Shown piece by piece: positions 27,839 through 35,819 of a stretch of DNA of 39,439 bases. Every line of letters begins with the position of its first letter. The first letter of the stretch is position 1. The notes beneath the pieces are model-generated. The model was not told the DNA's origin. It searched no databases and saw nothing but the letters and a program-made list of their open reading frames with translations. The stretch spans positions 1 through 39,439 of the forward strand of contig NZ_MBPP01000029.1 of NCBI RefSeq assembly GCF_001858325.1, written 5' to 3'. Source of the stretch: Marinobacter sp. AC-23 (GTDB lineage: Bacteria; Pseudomonadota; Gammaproteobacteria; Pseudomonadales; Oleiphilaceae). Made by a program: the position numbers and the translations under genes.

Positions 27839-28636
27839 TCAGGGCTTTATCAGCCGGTCCAGTCGCAGCCGCTCGCGCTCGTCAAACAGTCGGCGGCCAC
27901 CCCAGGATACGGCCATCAAGGCACCAAAACCGGTGCCTGCGGTAATGATCAGCATCACCAGGATCTGATATTTCACTGCCACAGCCGGCGGGCTACCTGC
28001 CAGAATCTGACCGGTCATCATGCCTGGCAGACTGACAATGCCCGCCGCAGCCATGGCGTTGATCGACGGCATCATGCCGCTGCGCATGGCCTCCCGGCGA
28101 ATGTCTTCCAGGGCCTGCTGCCACGTTTGCCCCAGCATCAACCGGTTCTCGATCACGGCACGCTGCCGCCAGACGGAATCATTCAACCGGTCCAGGGCCA
28201 GGCTGACACCCGTCATGGTATTACCCAGCATCATGCCCAACAGAGGAATGGCATATTGTGGGGCATACCAGGGCTCCGGGCCGATCACCACTGTCAAGGC
28301 CAGCACCGTGACCGTAAAGGAAGACACAAACATGGCCCCTGTGCCAATGCCGAAGGCCCACCAACCCCGCAATCGCCGGCTCTGGCGAGCAACCACCTCC
28401 CGGCCTGCCACCAGCAGCATGGTCAGTGCCAACAGAGCAATCCAATAGAATGCAGACGAAGCGAACAAGGCTTCTAGCACCAGTCCGATCAGAGCCAACT
28501 GGATCACCGTGCGTACGGCCGCAATCAACAGGCTGCGAGTGATGCCGAGCCGGCTTAAATGGCCAGTCACCGCCAGAGCCAATATCAACAGGGCCGCCAG
28601 CGCAAGCTTCCACCAGGCCAGATCAATCACTTCCAT
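27839..28636 (-). CDS. fetB: FetB (YbbM) membrane permease
   Basis: 265 aa with about seven hydrophobic segments, no ATPase domain. Family features include a charge-rich cytoplasmic loop (ALEDIRREAMRSGMMPSINAMAAAGIVSLPGMMTGQILAG). FetAB is described as an iron exporter easing oxidative stress. The start is ATG at 28636: the frame stays open upstream to 28873 but that part overlaps fetA in another frame and has no membrane character. It overlaps the fetA stop by 14 bases, so translation is probably coupled. Confidence 0.9.
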   Translation of the reverse strand: MEVIDLAWWKLALAALLILALAVTGHLSRLGITRSLLIAAVRTVIQLALIGLVLEALFASSAFYWIALLALTMLLVAGREVVARQSRRLRGWWAFGIGTGAMFVSSFTVTVLALTVVIGPEPWYAPQYAIPLLGMMLGNTMTGVSLALDRLNDSVWRQRAVIENRLMLGQTWQQALEDIRREAMRSGMMPSINAMAAAGIVSLPGMMTGQILAGSPPAVAVKYQILVMLIITAGTGFGALMAVSWGGRRLFDERERLRLDRLIKP

Positions 28637-29258
28637 AGACAGACTCCAGCCGTGCTCCGTGAATACGGTAATGGGCGTTGGCCACACGTTGAATCTGGGC
28701 CGGGTCATGGGCCACCCATAGGGTAGCGAGCTGCCGTCGCCGGATTTCTTCGAGCAGCCAGGCTTCAATCGCTTTCGTGGCCTCGCCATCAAGATTGGCC
28801 GTAGGCTCGTCCAATAACAACGCCTGAGGTTGCAACGCAAGAGCCCGCCAGAGCGCCAGCCGCTGCCGCTCACCGGAAGACAAACGGCTGACCGACCAAG
28901 CCATTACCTCCGGGGGAAACCCCAGTGCCTCGGGCAGGTTTTCACCGGTCTTTTGGGAAAAGTGCGCACCCACGTCATCAAACCACCACTGGCTGTCAGC
29001 CGGAACCATAACAACCCGGCTTCGCCACTGGTGTGCGGGCACATCCAGTTGGCCGGCGCCATTGTGGGAAATCGCGCCACCGTGGGGCTCCAGGTCGGCT
29101 ACCGCTCGTAGCAAGCGGCTCTTGCCGCTGCCGGAGGGGCCAGACAAGCAAACTACCTGCCCGCCGGGCACCGCCAGTGACACGTCACTCAGAGCGCCAA
29201 CGCTGACATTTTCCAGCAAGAGGTTTGTCAAAAGCGGCTCACCACGGCAGCTCCTCAC
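28623..29258 (-). CDS. fetA: FetA (YbbL) ABC transporter ATP-binding protein
   Basis: 211 aa ABC ATPase. Walker A GPSGSGKS at 40-47, signature LSSGERQR, Walker B ALLLDEPTANLD, and the switch His in VAHD are present. The partner permease follows. The start is uncertain: GTG at 29258 overlaps the upstream dehydrogenase stop by 20 bases, and a TTG at 29231 would give LTNLLLENVSV. I keep the GTG with low confidence on the exact start. Confidence 0.88.
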   Translation of the reverse strand: MRSCRGEPLLTNLLLENVSVGALSDVSLAVPGGQVVCLSGPSGSGKSRLLRAVADLEPHGGAISHNGAGQLDVPAHQWRSRVVMVPADSQWWFDDVGAHFSQKTGENLPEALGFPPEVMAWSVSRLSSGERQRLALWRALALQPQALLLDEPTANLDGEATKAIEAWLLEEIRRRQLATLWVAHDPAQIQRVANAHYRIHGARLESVYGSD

Positions 29259-29910
29259 CGTTGCTGTGCCAGAAAGAACCGGTATTCTCCAGGCTCAGCT
29301 GGGCAATCCGTTCCGCCAGTCCCCGGGCAGACTCTTCTGGGGTGATCAGGCCGCCAAAGTTCACCATGCGGGTCTTCACATAACCCGGGTGCAACTGAGC
29401 CACTGCGATCCCCTTTGGTTTCAAATCCATCGCCAGAGATTTACCAAAGGCGTTCAGCGCCGCTTTGGACCCTCGATACCCGTAGCGACCACCAGAATCG
29501 TTATCAGCAATGGAGCCCATTCGGCTGGTGATATTGGCGATCTTGCTACCCTGCCCCATCAACGGAACGAGCGCCTCGGCCACACGCAACGGGGCGTAGG
29601 CGTTGATTTCCATCAACGTGCGGATAGAATCAAAGTCAATGCTGCCCAGCTGCTCATCCTGCAGCAAGCCGGCGTTGTTGATCAGCAAACCGATGCTTTT
29701 ACTCGCTAGACCAGCCTTCAACTTTTCAATGCCCTCAGGGGTGGTGACATCTACACCGTCGATTACCTGTGCAGCCACATTTGCCAGCTCATCAGACGAT
29801 TGCCGGCACACGCCGATCACTTCATGCCCTTCACCGGCATAATGGCGGGCGAGCTCCAAACCAATGCCGCGATTGGCACCGGTGATGACAACTATGTTGG
29901 TCTCCGACAT
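29239..29910 (-). CDS. Short-chain dehydrogenase/reductase
   Basis: 223 aa classical SDR. Cofactor motif TGANRGIG at 9-16, NNAG in the middle, catalytic Ser in ITSRMGS and the Tyr-x-x-x-Lys as YRGSK. It uses NAD(P)H to reduce or oxidise an unidentified carbonyl or hydroxyl substrate. ATG at 29910 has GGAGG eight bases upstream; an in-frame ATG at 29943 lies before that site. It overlaps fetA by 20 bases, but any shared role is unclear. Confidence 0.9.
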   Translation of the reverse strand: MSETNIVVITGANRGIGLELARHYAGEGHEVIGVCRQSSDELANVAAQVIDGVDVTTPEGIEKLKAGLASKSIGLLINNAGLLQDEQLGSIDFDSIRTLMEINAYAPLRVAEALVPLMGQGSKIANITSRMGSIADNDSGGRYGYRGSKAALNAFGKSLAMDLKPKGIAVAQLHPGYVKTRMVNFGGLITPEESARGLAERIAQLSLENTGSFWHSNGEELPW

Positions 29911-30113
29911 AAAAAACGCCTCCGTTCTGATCAGGTTCATCATTCTATTGGATCTCTCACCACCGACTTGCCCTGTCCCTCGGTGGAGGTTACCAGTTCT
30001 TTCTCAGCGACAGCCTGCGGCTTGACCTTCGCTGTATCTATACGGCTCTCGACTCCGGCGGCTCGGTGTTTTGCTCCGGTGGCTTGGTGCTGCGCTTCTG
30101 AATCCTGTCGATG

Positions 30114-31307
30114 TCAGGCCCAGGCTTCATGCCTTTCGGGAAGCATCAGGGACAACAGCGCCGCCATGGCTACCAGTCCTGCAGAAATCCAGAGACAGGC
30201 TTCCAAACCGTATCCCTGATAAACCCAGCCAGACAAAATAGTACCCATCAGTCGGCCCGCTGCGTTGGACATGTAATAAAAGCCCACATCCAGCGACACG
30301 CCGTCGCCCCGGGCATAACTGACAATCAGATAGCTGTGCAGGGATGAGTTGATAGCAAACAATACGCCGAATAACACAAGACCACCGATGACCACCCACT
30401 GCGGAGGCCAGCCGACCATCAGGCCAATGGCAATGGCGGCGGGAATCAGCGCCAGGGCAGCTGCCCAGAGTACGGCAGATTTTTTGCTTTCCAGGTTGCC
30501 AGTGATTCGGGGAGCAACGGTCTGGATAAAGCCATAGCCGATGACCCAGGAGGCCATAAAGCCCCCTACCTTCCAGAAATCCCAGCCAAACACCGTATGC
30601 AAATACACCGGCAAGGCCACCACAAACCACACATCCCGGGCGCCGAACAGAAACATACGTGCTGCCGATAGCACATTAATGGCGCGGCTTTTTGACAGGA
30701 TCTCGCGAAACTTCGGCTTGGCTTTACTCTTGCCCAGTTCCTGCCTAAGCAGAAACAGACTGGACAGCCACACCAACCCAAGAGCCACCGCCATGGCAAT
30801 CACCGCGCTGGTAAATCCAACCGACATCAGCAATACACCGCCCAGAAAAAAGCCCACGCCTTTCAGAGTATTCTTCGAACCGGTAAGGATGGCCACCCAC
30901 GTGTATAATTTACCTTGCTGCTCATCCGGCACCAGCAATTTGATACCACTCTTGGCGGACATCTTGTTCAGATCTTTGGCAATACCCGACAAAGCCTGCG
31001 CTGCCATTACCCAGGGTACCGTCAGCATGGCTGCGGGCACTGCCAGCATAACCAGCGCTGCAATTTGCAGGAACAGCCCTATGTTCATGGTGCGGTTCAG
31101 GCCCATGCGAGCACCCAGATACCCACCCAGCAGATTGGTCACCACCCCGAAAAATTCGTAAAAGATGAACAACAGGGCAATTTCCAGGGGCGAATAACCC
31201 AGCTGGTGGAAATGCAGCACCACCAACATACGCAGAGCGCCGTCGGTCAAGGTAAAGGCCCAGTAGTTGCCGGTTATCACCAAATACTGACGGATGGCAG
31301 CAATCAT
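30114..31307 (-). CDS. arsJ: Organoarsenical efflux MFS transporter ArsJ
   Basis: 397 aa with about twelve hydrophobic segments in the major facilitator arrangement. It begins with RQYLVITGNYWAFTLTDGALRMLVVLHFHQLGYSPLEIALLF, a region I recognise from ArsJ, and it directly follows a GAPDH gene (stop and start one base apart), the diagnostic pair. GAPDH with arsenate makes 1-arseno-3-phosphoglycerate, which ArsJ exports; the product then breaks down outside to arsenate. After its stop a short open frame (DIDRIQKRSTKPP...) continues to 30038 and might be a lost C-terminus. ATG at 31307. Confidence 0.9.
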   Translation of the reverse strand: MIAAIRQYLVITGNYWAFTLTDGALRMLVVLHFHQLGYSPLEIALLFIFYEFFGVVTNLLGGYLGARMGLNRTMNIGLFLQIAALVMLAVPAAMLTVPWVMAAQALSGIAKDLNKMSAKSGIKLLVPDEQQGKLYTWVAILTGSKNTLKGVGFFLGGVLLMSVGFTSAVIAMAVALGLVWLSSLFLLRQELGKSKAKPKFREILSKSRAINVLSAARMFLFGARDVWFVVALPVYLHTVFGWDFWKVGGFMASWVIGYGFIQTVAPRITGNLESKKSAVLWAAALALIPAAIAIGLMVGWPPQWVVIGGLVLFGVLFAINSSLHSYLIVSYARGDGVSLDVGFYYMSNAAGRLMGTILSGWVYQGYGLEACLWISAGLVAMAALLSLMLPERHEAWA

Positions 31308-31308
31308 A

Positions 31309-32313
31309 TCAGGCAGAACCCACCTTGCGAGCCAACTCTACGGTTCGATTAGCGTAACCCCATTCGTTGTCATACCAAGCGTATATCTTCACCTGGGTGC
31401 CATTGATCACCAGCGTGGACAGGGCATCGACAATGGAGGAACGGGGGTCGGTCTTGTAGTCGATAGACACCAGCGGGCGCTTTTCATAGCCCAGAATACC
31501 CTTCAGTTCACCCTCGGCAGCTTCTTTCAATAGCTGGTTTACGGTGTCGCGATCCGTCGGCGTCTCCACTTCAAACACGCAGTCGGTCAGCGACGCATTG
31601 GTTAACGGCACTCGCACAGCGTGGCCATCCAGCCGCCCTTTCAGCTCTGGAAAAATCTCGATAATCGCAGTGGCGGAACCTGTGCTGGTGGGTATCAGCG
31701 AACTGCCACAAGCCCGAGCCCGGCGCAGGTCTTTGTGGGGCGCATCAAGGATGGTCTGAGTGTTGGTCAGGCTGTGGATGGTGGTAATGGAGCCGTGTTT
31801 GATACCAAGCTTCGCGTGAATCACTTTAACCACCGGCGCCAGGCAGTTGGTGGTACACGAAGCCGCGGTAACTATGCGGTCGTTGGCCGGATCGAAAATA
31901 TGCTCGTTCACCCCCAAGACAATGTTCTTGGCCCCCGCTTCTTTCACTGGTGCGGTAACCACTACGCGCTTCACGCCCTGATCCAGGTAGCCCTGCAGCA
32001 CCGCTACCGTCTTGTTCACCCCACTGGCCTCGATCACCAGGTCGCAGCCAGACCAGTCGGTGTCGCTGATGGCCTGGTTGTGAGTGAGGGTGATGCGCTT
32101 GCCGTCAATCTCTAGCTTGTCACCACTGGCTTCAGCCTCGTGGCTCCAGCATCCATGCACACTGTCGAAGTTCAGCAGGTGTGCCAGGGTATGGGTGTCT
32201 GCCCCGGGATCGTTAATGGCAACGAATTCCAGTTCCGGCCAGCCCCAGGCTGCTCTCAGAGCCAGTCGGCCAATACGGCCAAATCCGTTAATGCCTACTT
32301 TGATCTTACTCAT
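31309..32313 (-). CDS. ArsJ-associated glyceraldehyde-3-phosphate dehydrogenase
   Basis: 334 aa type I GAPDH. NAD-binding [11 protein letters not shown], catalytic Cys153 in SCTTNC, and C-terminal [11 protein letters not shown] are all standard. The ars-linked copy converts glyceraldehyde 3-phosphate plus arsenate to 1-arseno-3-phosphoglycerate for export by ArsJ, so context rather than sequence separates it from a glycolytic enzyme. It sits between arsR (45 bases upstream) and arsJ. Confidence 0.93.
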   Translation of the reverse strand: MSKIKVGINGFGRIGRLALRAAWGWPELEFVAINDPGADTHTLAHLLNFDSVHGCWSHEAEASGDKLEIDGKRITLTHNQAISDTDWSGCDLVIEASGVNKTVAVLQGYLDQGVKRVVVTAPVKEAGAKNIVLGVNEHIFDPANDRIVTAASCTTNCLAPVVKVIHAKLGIKHGSITTIHSLTNTQTILDAPHKDLRRARACGSSLIPTSTGSATAIIEIFPELKGRLDGHAVRVPLTNASLTDCVFEVETPTDRDTVNQLLKEAAEGELKGILGYEKRPLVSIDYKTDPRSSIVDALSTLVINGTQVKIYAWYDNEWGYANRTVELARKVGSA

Positions 32314-32358
32314 ACTGATCTCCTTGCGAGTTTCTCAACCCGTGTATCCGGTAAATGA

Positions 32359-32748
32359 TCAGGGACACTGCACAGTTGGGCGCTCCGCCATGGCCTGCAG
32401 TTGAGCCAGGGGCGCTTCAATCAATGCCCTATTGTTCTGCGCGGTTTCAGCCAGAACCTGCAACACCCACGCGGGTAGCCGGGGGTTAAGGGAATAATAG
32501 ACCCATTGACCACGACGCTCAGTTTCCACCAGCCCGACATCCCGCAGGATGGCCAAGTGGCGGCTGACTTTCGGCTGGGACACGGTAAAGGCTTCGGTCA
32601 ATTCACACACACACAATTTTGCTTGGTTCCGGATCAACAAAAGGGCTGCGAGCCGCAACTCATCGCCCAAGGCCTTGAAAATAGTCACCGGGTTGTAGCC
32701 TGTTGGTGAAGGGGCGATTTCCACCTGGTGTAGGACGCTTCTTTTCAT
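32359..32748 (-). CDS. arsR: ArsR-family arsenic-responsive repressor
   Basis: 129 aa winged-helix regulator. The metalloid site KLCVCELTEAF has Cys46 and Cys48 next to the recognition helix (VSQPKVSRHLAILRDVGLVE), and a further Cys lies at 128 (VQCP). Arsenite binding would release DNA. ATG at 32748 is chosen because GGAGG lies five bases upstream; an upstream start at 32763 would bury that site. It faces arsH across a 192-base divergent region with a dyad. Confidence 0.93.
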   Translation of the reverse strand: MKRSVLHQVEIAPSPTGYNPVTIFKALGDELRLAALLLIRNQAKLCVCELTEAFTVSQPKVSRHLAILRDVGLVETERRGQWVYYSLNPRLPAWVLQVLAETAQNNRALIEAPLAQLQAMAERPTVQCP

Positions 32749-32772
32749 GGGGTCCTCCGACATTCAAATTTC

Positions 32773-32798
32773 CGCATATTCGATTTGTCATATATGCG
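32773..32798. promoter_or_regulatory. Putative ArsR operator
   Basis: CGCATAT, 12 bases, ATATGCG form a perfect dyad in the arsR/arsH divergent region 25 bases upstream of the arsR start. ArsR-type sites are AT-rich dyads of this size, and the place suits control of both operons. Confidence 0.5.
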
Positions 32799-32940
32799 TT
32801 TTTAGCGATAATAGGCAGGGAAAGTGACAAAGTAAAGACACTACGATGACCAGATTGTGGTGGCGGGCCAGGTGACCAGCCAGGTCGACATCAGGAAGCT
32901 TTTAGGCCGATTAGCGTTTACAGGAGCCACGCACCTCATT

Positions 32941-33656
32941 ATGAAAGTATCCAAATTACCCAATATCAACTCCGAGCTCTTCGAACTACCCACCAACGAA
33001 CAGCTCATTCCTGCAAAGCCCTCAAACCATGCACCACGGATTCTGCTGCTGTATGGCTCCTTGCGAGAGCGCTCGTTCAGCCGCCTGGCCGTGGAGGAAG
33101 CCGCGCGCCTGCTGGAAGCCATGGGTGCGGAAGCCCGTATCTTCAGTCCGCGGGGCTTGCCCTTGGCCGATGCTGAGGACCCCTCCCACCCTAAGGTTCA
33201 GGAACTAAGGGAACTGGCGCAGTGGGCCGAAGGCATGGTGTGGTGCTCGCCCGAACGCCACGGCGCCATGACCGGCATCATGAAAACCCAGATTGACTGG
33301 ATTCCGCTGTCCATGGGAGCTGTTCGCCCCACGCAGGCAAAACCCTCGCCGTAATGCAGGTATGCGGGGGTTCCCAATCCTTCAACGTGGTCAATCAGTT
33401 GCGGGTACTGGGCCGGTGGATGCGGATGGTGACCATCCCCAATCAATCGTCGATGCCCAAAGCCTTCATGGAGTTCGATGACAACAACCACATGAAGCCA
33501 TCAGCCTACTACGACCGCATCGTGGATGTGATGGAAGAACTGGTGAAGTTCACCCTTCTGGTGCGCGACCGCAGCGAATATCTGACTGACCGTTATTCCG
33601 AACGCAAGGAAAGCGCAGAAGATTTGTCAAAGCGCGTAAACCAGCGGGCTATCTGA
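32941..33656 (+). pseudogene. arsH: ArsH organoarsenical oxidoreductase, frameshifted near 33337
   Basis: Restoring a G in ACGCAG(G)GCAAA near 33337 joins the two frames into a 238-residue ArsH. The junction then reads [24 protein letters not shown]-binding [11 protein letters not shown] and the family-specific [23 protein letters not shown] are seen, with the C-terminal [12 protein letters not shown]. ArsH uses NADPH and FMN to oxidise trivalent organoarsenicals. The start at 32941 gives MKVSKLPNI, typical of the family, but the best ribosome site (AGGAG) is 14 bases away; the frame is open further upstream. Probably intact in the organism. Confidence 0.9.
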
Positions 33657-33666
33657 GGGGCAGTCT

Positions 33667-34736
33667 ATGAGCAACCACACAGAAAGCGCAGCAGCTGGGA
33701 CCACCTCAGGGGGAATGGATCTGTTCGGGCGCTACCTGTCGGTCTGGGTGGCCTTGGCTATTATCGCCGGCGTGGCATTAGGCCAACTTGCCCCTGCGGT
33801 GCCAGAAATACTGTCCCGCTTTGAATACGCCCAGGTGTCTATCCCTATTGCTATTCTGATCTGGGCGATGATTTTCCCGATGATGGCGCAGATCGATTTC
33901 AGCGCCATCGTGGGCGTAAGAAAAGAGCCTAAAGGCTCGCCATAACCACGGTGGTGAACTGGCTGATCAAGCCCTTCACCATGTTCGCCATCGCCTGGTT
34001 CTTCCTGATGGTGGTGTTCGAGCCGTTTATTGCACCGCAGTTAGCCAGCGAATACCTGGCTGGTGCCATCCTGCTCGGTGCCGCGCCCTGCACAGCCATG
34101 GTGTTTGTGTGGAGTTACCTGACCAAAGGCGATGCTGCCTATACTCTGGTGCAGGTGTCCCTGAACGACATCATCATGTTGTTTGCTTTCGCTCCCATCG
34201 TGGTTTTCCTGCTGGGCATCTCGGACATTCAGGTGCCCTGGGATACGGTGTTGTTATCCGTGGCTCTGTACATCGTGATACCCCTCACAGCCGGCTACCT
34301 GACCCGCCGCACCCTGATTGCCCGCAACGGCCAGCGCTGGTACGACGAAGTATTCATAAAGCGTCTTGGCCCGGTAACGCCTGCAGCATTGATTGTCACT
34401 CTGGTGCTGTTGTTTGCGTTTCAGGGCGAGGTGATTTTGAACAACCCACTGCACATTGTGCTGATTGCCGTACCGCTGATTATCCAGACCTTCCTGATCT
34501 TCTTCCTTGCCTACGGCTGGGCCCGGCTGTGGAAGGTTCGCCACTGCATCGCCGCCCCCGGCGCCATGATCGGCGCCAGCAACTTCTTTGAGCTCGCCGT
34601 GGCTGCGGCCATCGCCCTTTTCGGCCTGCAGTCTGGTGCCGCTCTGGCCACGGTTGTCGGAGTGCTGGTAGAAGTACCGTTGATGTTGGTTCTGGTGCGG
34701 ATTGCCAACAATACCCGAGATAGATTCCCGGCCTGA
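33667..34736 (+). pseudogene. acr3: Acr3 arsenite efflux transporter, frameshifted near 33936
   Basis: Adding a C in AAAGG(C)CTCGCC near 33936 joins two frames into a 356-residue Acr3. The junction then reads RKEPKGLAITTVVNWLIKPF. The ten-helix family features are present, with the essential Cys in GAAPCTAMVFVWSYL and the essential Glu in VGVLVEVPLMLV. It exports arsenite across the inner membrane. ATG at 33667 lies 10 bases after arsH with GGGGC upstream, so the two form an operon. If the frameshift were real, arsenite efflux would be lost; a one-base homopolymer error is more likely. Confidence 0.92.
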
Positions 34737-34744
34737 GTTCCGTC

Positions 34745-34780
34745 TTCCCCGGTGCCTGATTCGCCTCAGGTGCCGGGGAA
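34745..34780 (+). terminator. Strong hairpin after acr3, possible transcript end
   Basis: TTCCCCGGTGCCTGA and TCAGGTGCCGGGGAA pair over 15 bp (two G-U pairs) with a six-base loop. It starts 9 bases after the acr3 stop. No T-run follows, so it may stabilise a 3' end rather than act as a full intrinsic terminator. Confidence 0.4.
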
Positions 34781-34870
34781 CTGTTCAGCCAACCATCACC
34801 CTGCTAATATCCCGCCCATCTTTTCTTCCCATTGAACCGTGAAACCTCTGACACGAACGGAACCCACAGA

Positions 34871-35668
34871 ATGGATTTTCTCCAGGCTTTATTCCTTGGC
34901 CTACTCCAGGGACTGACCGAATTCCTGCCCATTTCCAGCTCCGCCCACCTCATCCTTGTGCCAGCCTTTTTTGACTGGGTAGATCAGGGGGTTGCGTTCG
35001 ACCTTGCGGTTCACGTGGGTACTCTGCTGGCCGTGGTGCTTTACTTCCGCACCGATGTGTTCAGCATCGCCCGGGACGGCCTTATTTCCATGGCCAGGCG
35101 CCGCGTTGTTGGCCAAGGGGCGCTGGCTCTGTACCTGGTGATCGGCACCATTCCGGCCGGTCTTGCAGGCTTGGCACTGCTGGATATCATCGATAACGAA
35201 CTGCGCGCTGTAGAAATCATCTTTGCCACCACGCTGTTCTTCGGCCTGTTGCTGGGCGTCGCAGACTGGATGCCCAAACGCCAGCGGTCTCTGGACAGCC
35301 TTAACTGGAAAGATGCATTACTGGTAGGGATAGCTCAGGCAATCGCACTCGTGCCCGGCACTTCACGCTCTGGCATTACCATCACTGCAGGCCTATTCCT
35401 TGGCATGGGCCGGGAAACCGCCTCCCGCTTTTCCTTCCTGCTGGCTATTCCCATCACCGCGCTGGCCTCTGCAGTAAAGCTTCTGGAAGTTGCTGCTGCA
35501 GACGTAACCGTTGATTGGAGCGCTTTTCTGGTAGGCGGTGTGACGTCCTTTTTGATTGCCATTACGGCAATCCATTTCTTCCTGAAATGGCTTAATAAGG
35601 TGGGTATGTGGCCTTACGTCATTTACAGAATTATTCTGGCTGGGGTTATTTTCGCGGTTCTGATGTAA
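34871..35668 (+). CDS. uppP: Undecaprenyl-diphosphatase UppP
   Basis: 265 aa membrane enzyme (BacA family) that recycles the cell-wall lipid carrier. Catalytic motifs are QGLTEFLPISSSAHL near the N-terminus and PGTSRSG in the middle, with about eight hydrophobic segments. ATG at 34871 gives MDFLQALFLG, the usual start; a longer start at 34832 adds an unlikely charged leader. It is convergent with uvrD, with an inverted repeat between. Confidence 0.95.
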   Translation: MDFLQALFLGLLQGLTEFLPISSSAHLILVPAFFDWVDQGVAFDLAVHVGTLLAVVLYFRTDVFSIARDGLISMARRRVVGQGALALYLVIGTIPAGLAGLALLDIIDNELRAVEIIFATTLFFGLLLGVADWMPKRQRSLDSLNWKDALLVGIAQAIALVPGTSRSGITITAGLFLGMGRETASRFSFLLAIPITALASAVKLLEVAAADVTVDWSAFLVGGVTSFLIAITAIHFFLKWLNKVGMWPYVIYRIILAGVIFAVLM

Positions 35669-35691
35669 TCGTTGATCAGTTCCGCGCAAGA

Positions 35692-35809
35692 AGCACAGGC
35701 TGGGGTAGGGCATTTCAAAACACGCTCCTTGCGGCACATCCATGTGACGCTTGGGCTCCGCCATCCATGGCTCCGCACAGTTTTGAAATGCCCTACCCCA
35801 GCCTGTGCT
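35692..35809. repeat. Perfect 30-bp inverted repeat with 58-base centre
   Basis: Bases 35692-35721 are the exact reverse complement of 35780-35809. The central 58 bases contain small dyads (CACAT-CC-ATGTG; CCAT-CC-ATGG). It fills most of the gap between convergent uppP and uvrD. It could be a dispersed repeat of the REP/MITE kind or a bidirectional transcript-end hairpin; there is no transposase. Confidence 0.75.
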
Positions 35810-35819
35810 CCCGGAAGCT

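Noticed and set aside
30052..30094. Imperfect repeat CTCCGG-CGGCTCGGTG / CTCCGG-TGGCTTGGTG downstream of arsJ
   Set aside because: Two diverged copies only; explained by a proline- and glutamate-rich coding-like stretch (KPPEQNTEPPE), so not treated as a repeat element.
29911..30113. Gap between the short-chain dehydrogenase and arsJ
   Set aside because: No convincing gene, small RNA or terminator apart from the possible ArsJ tail noted separately.
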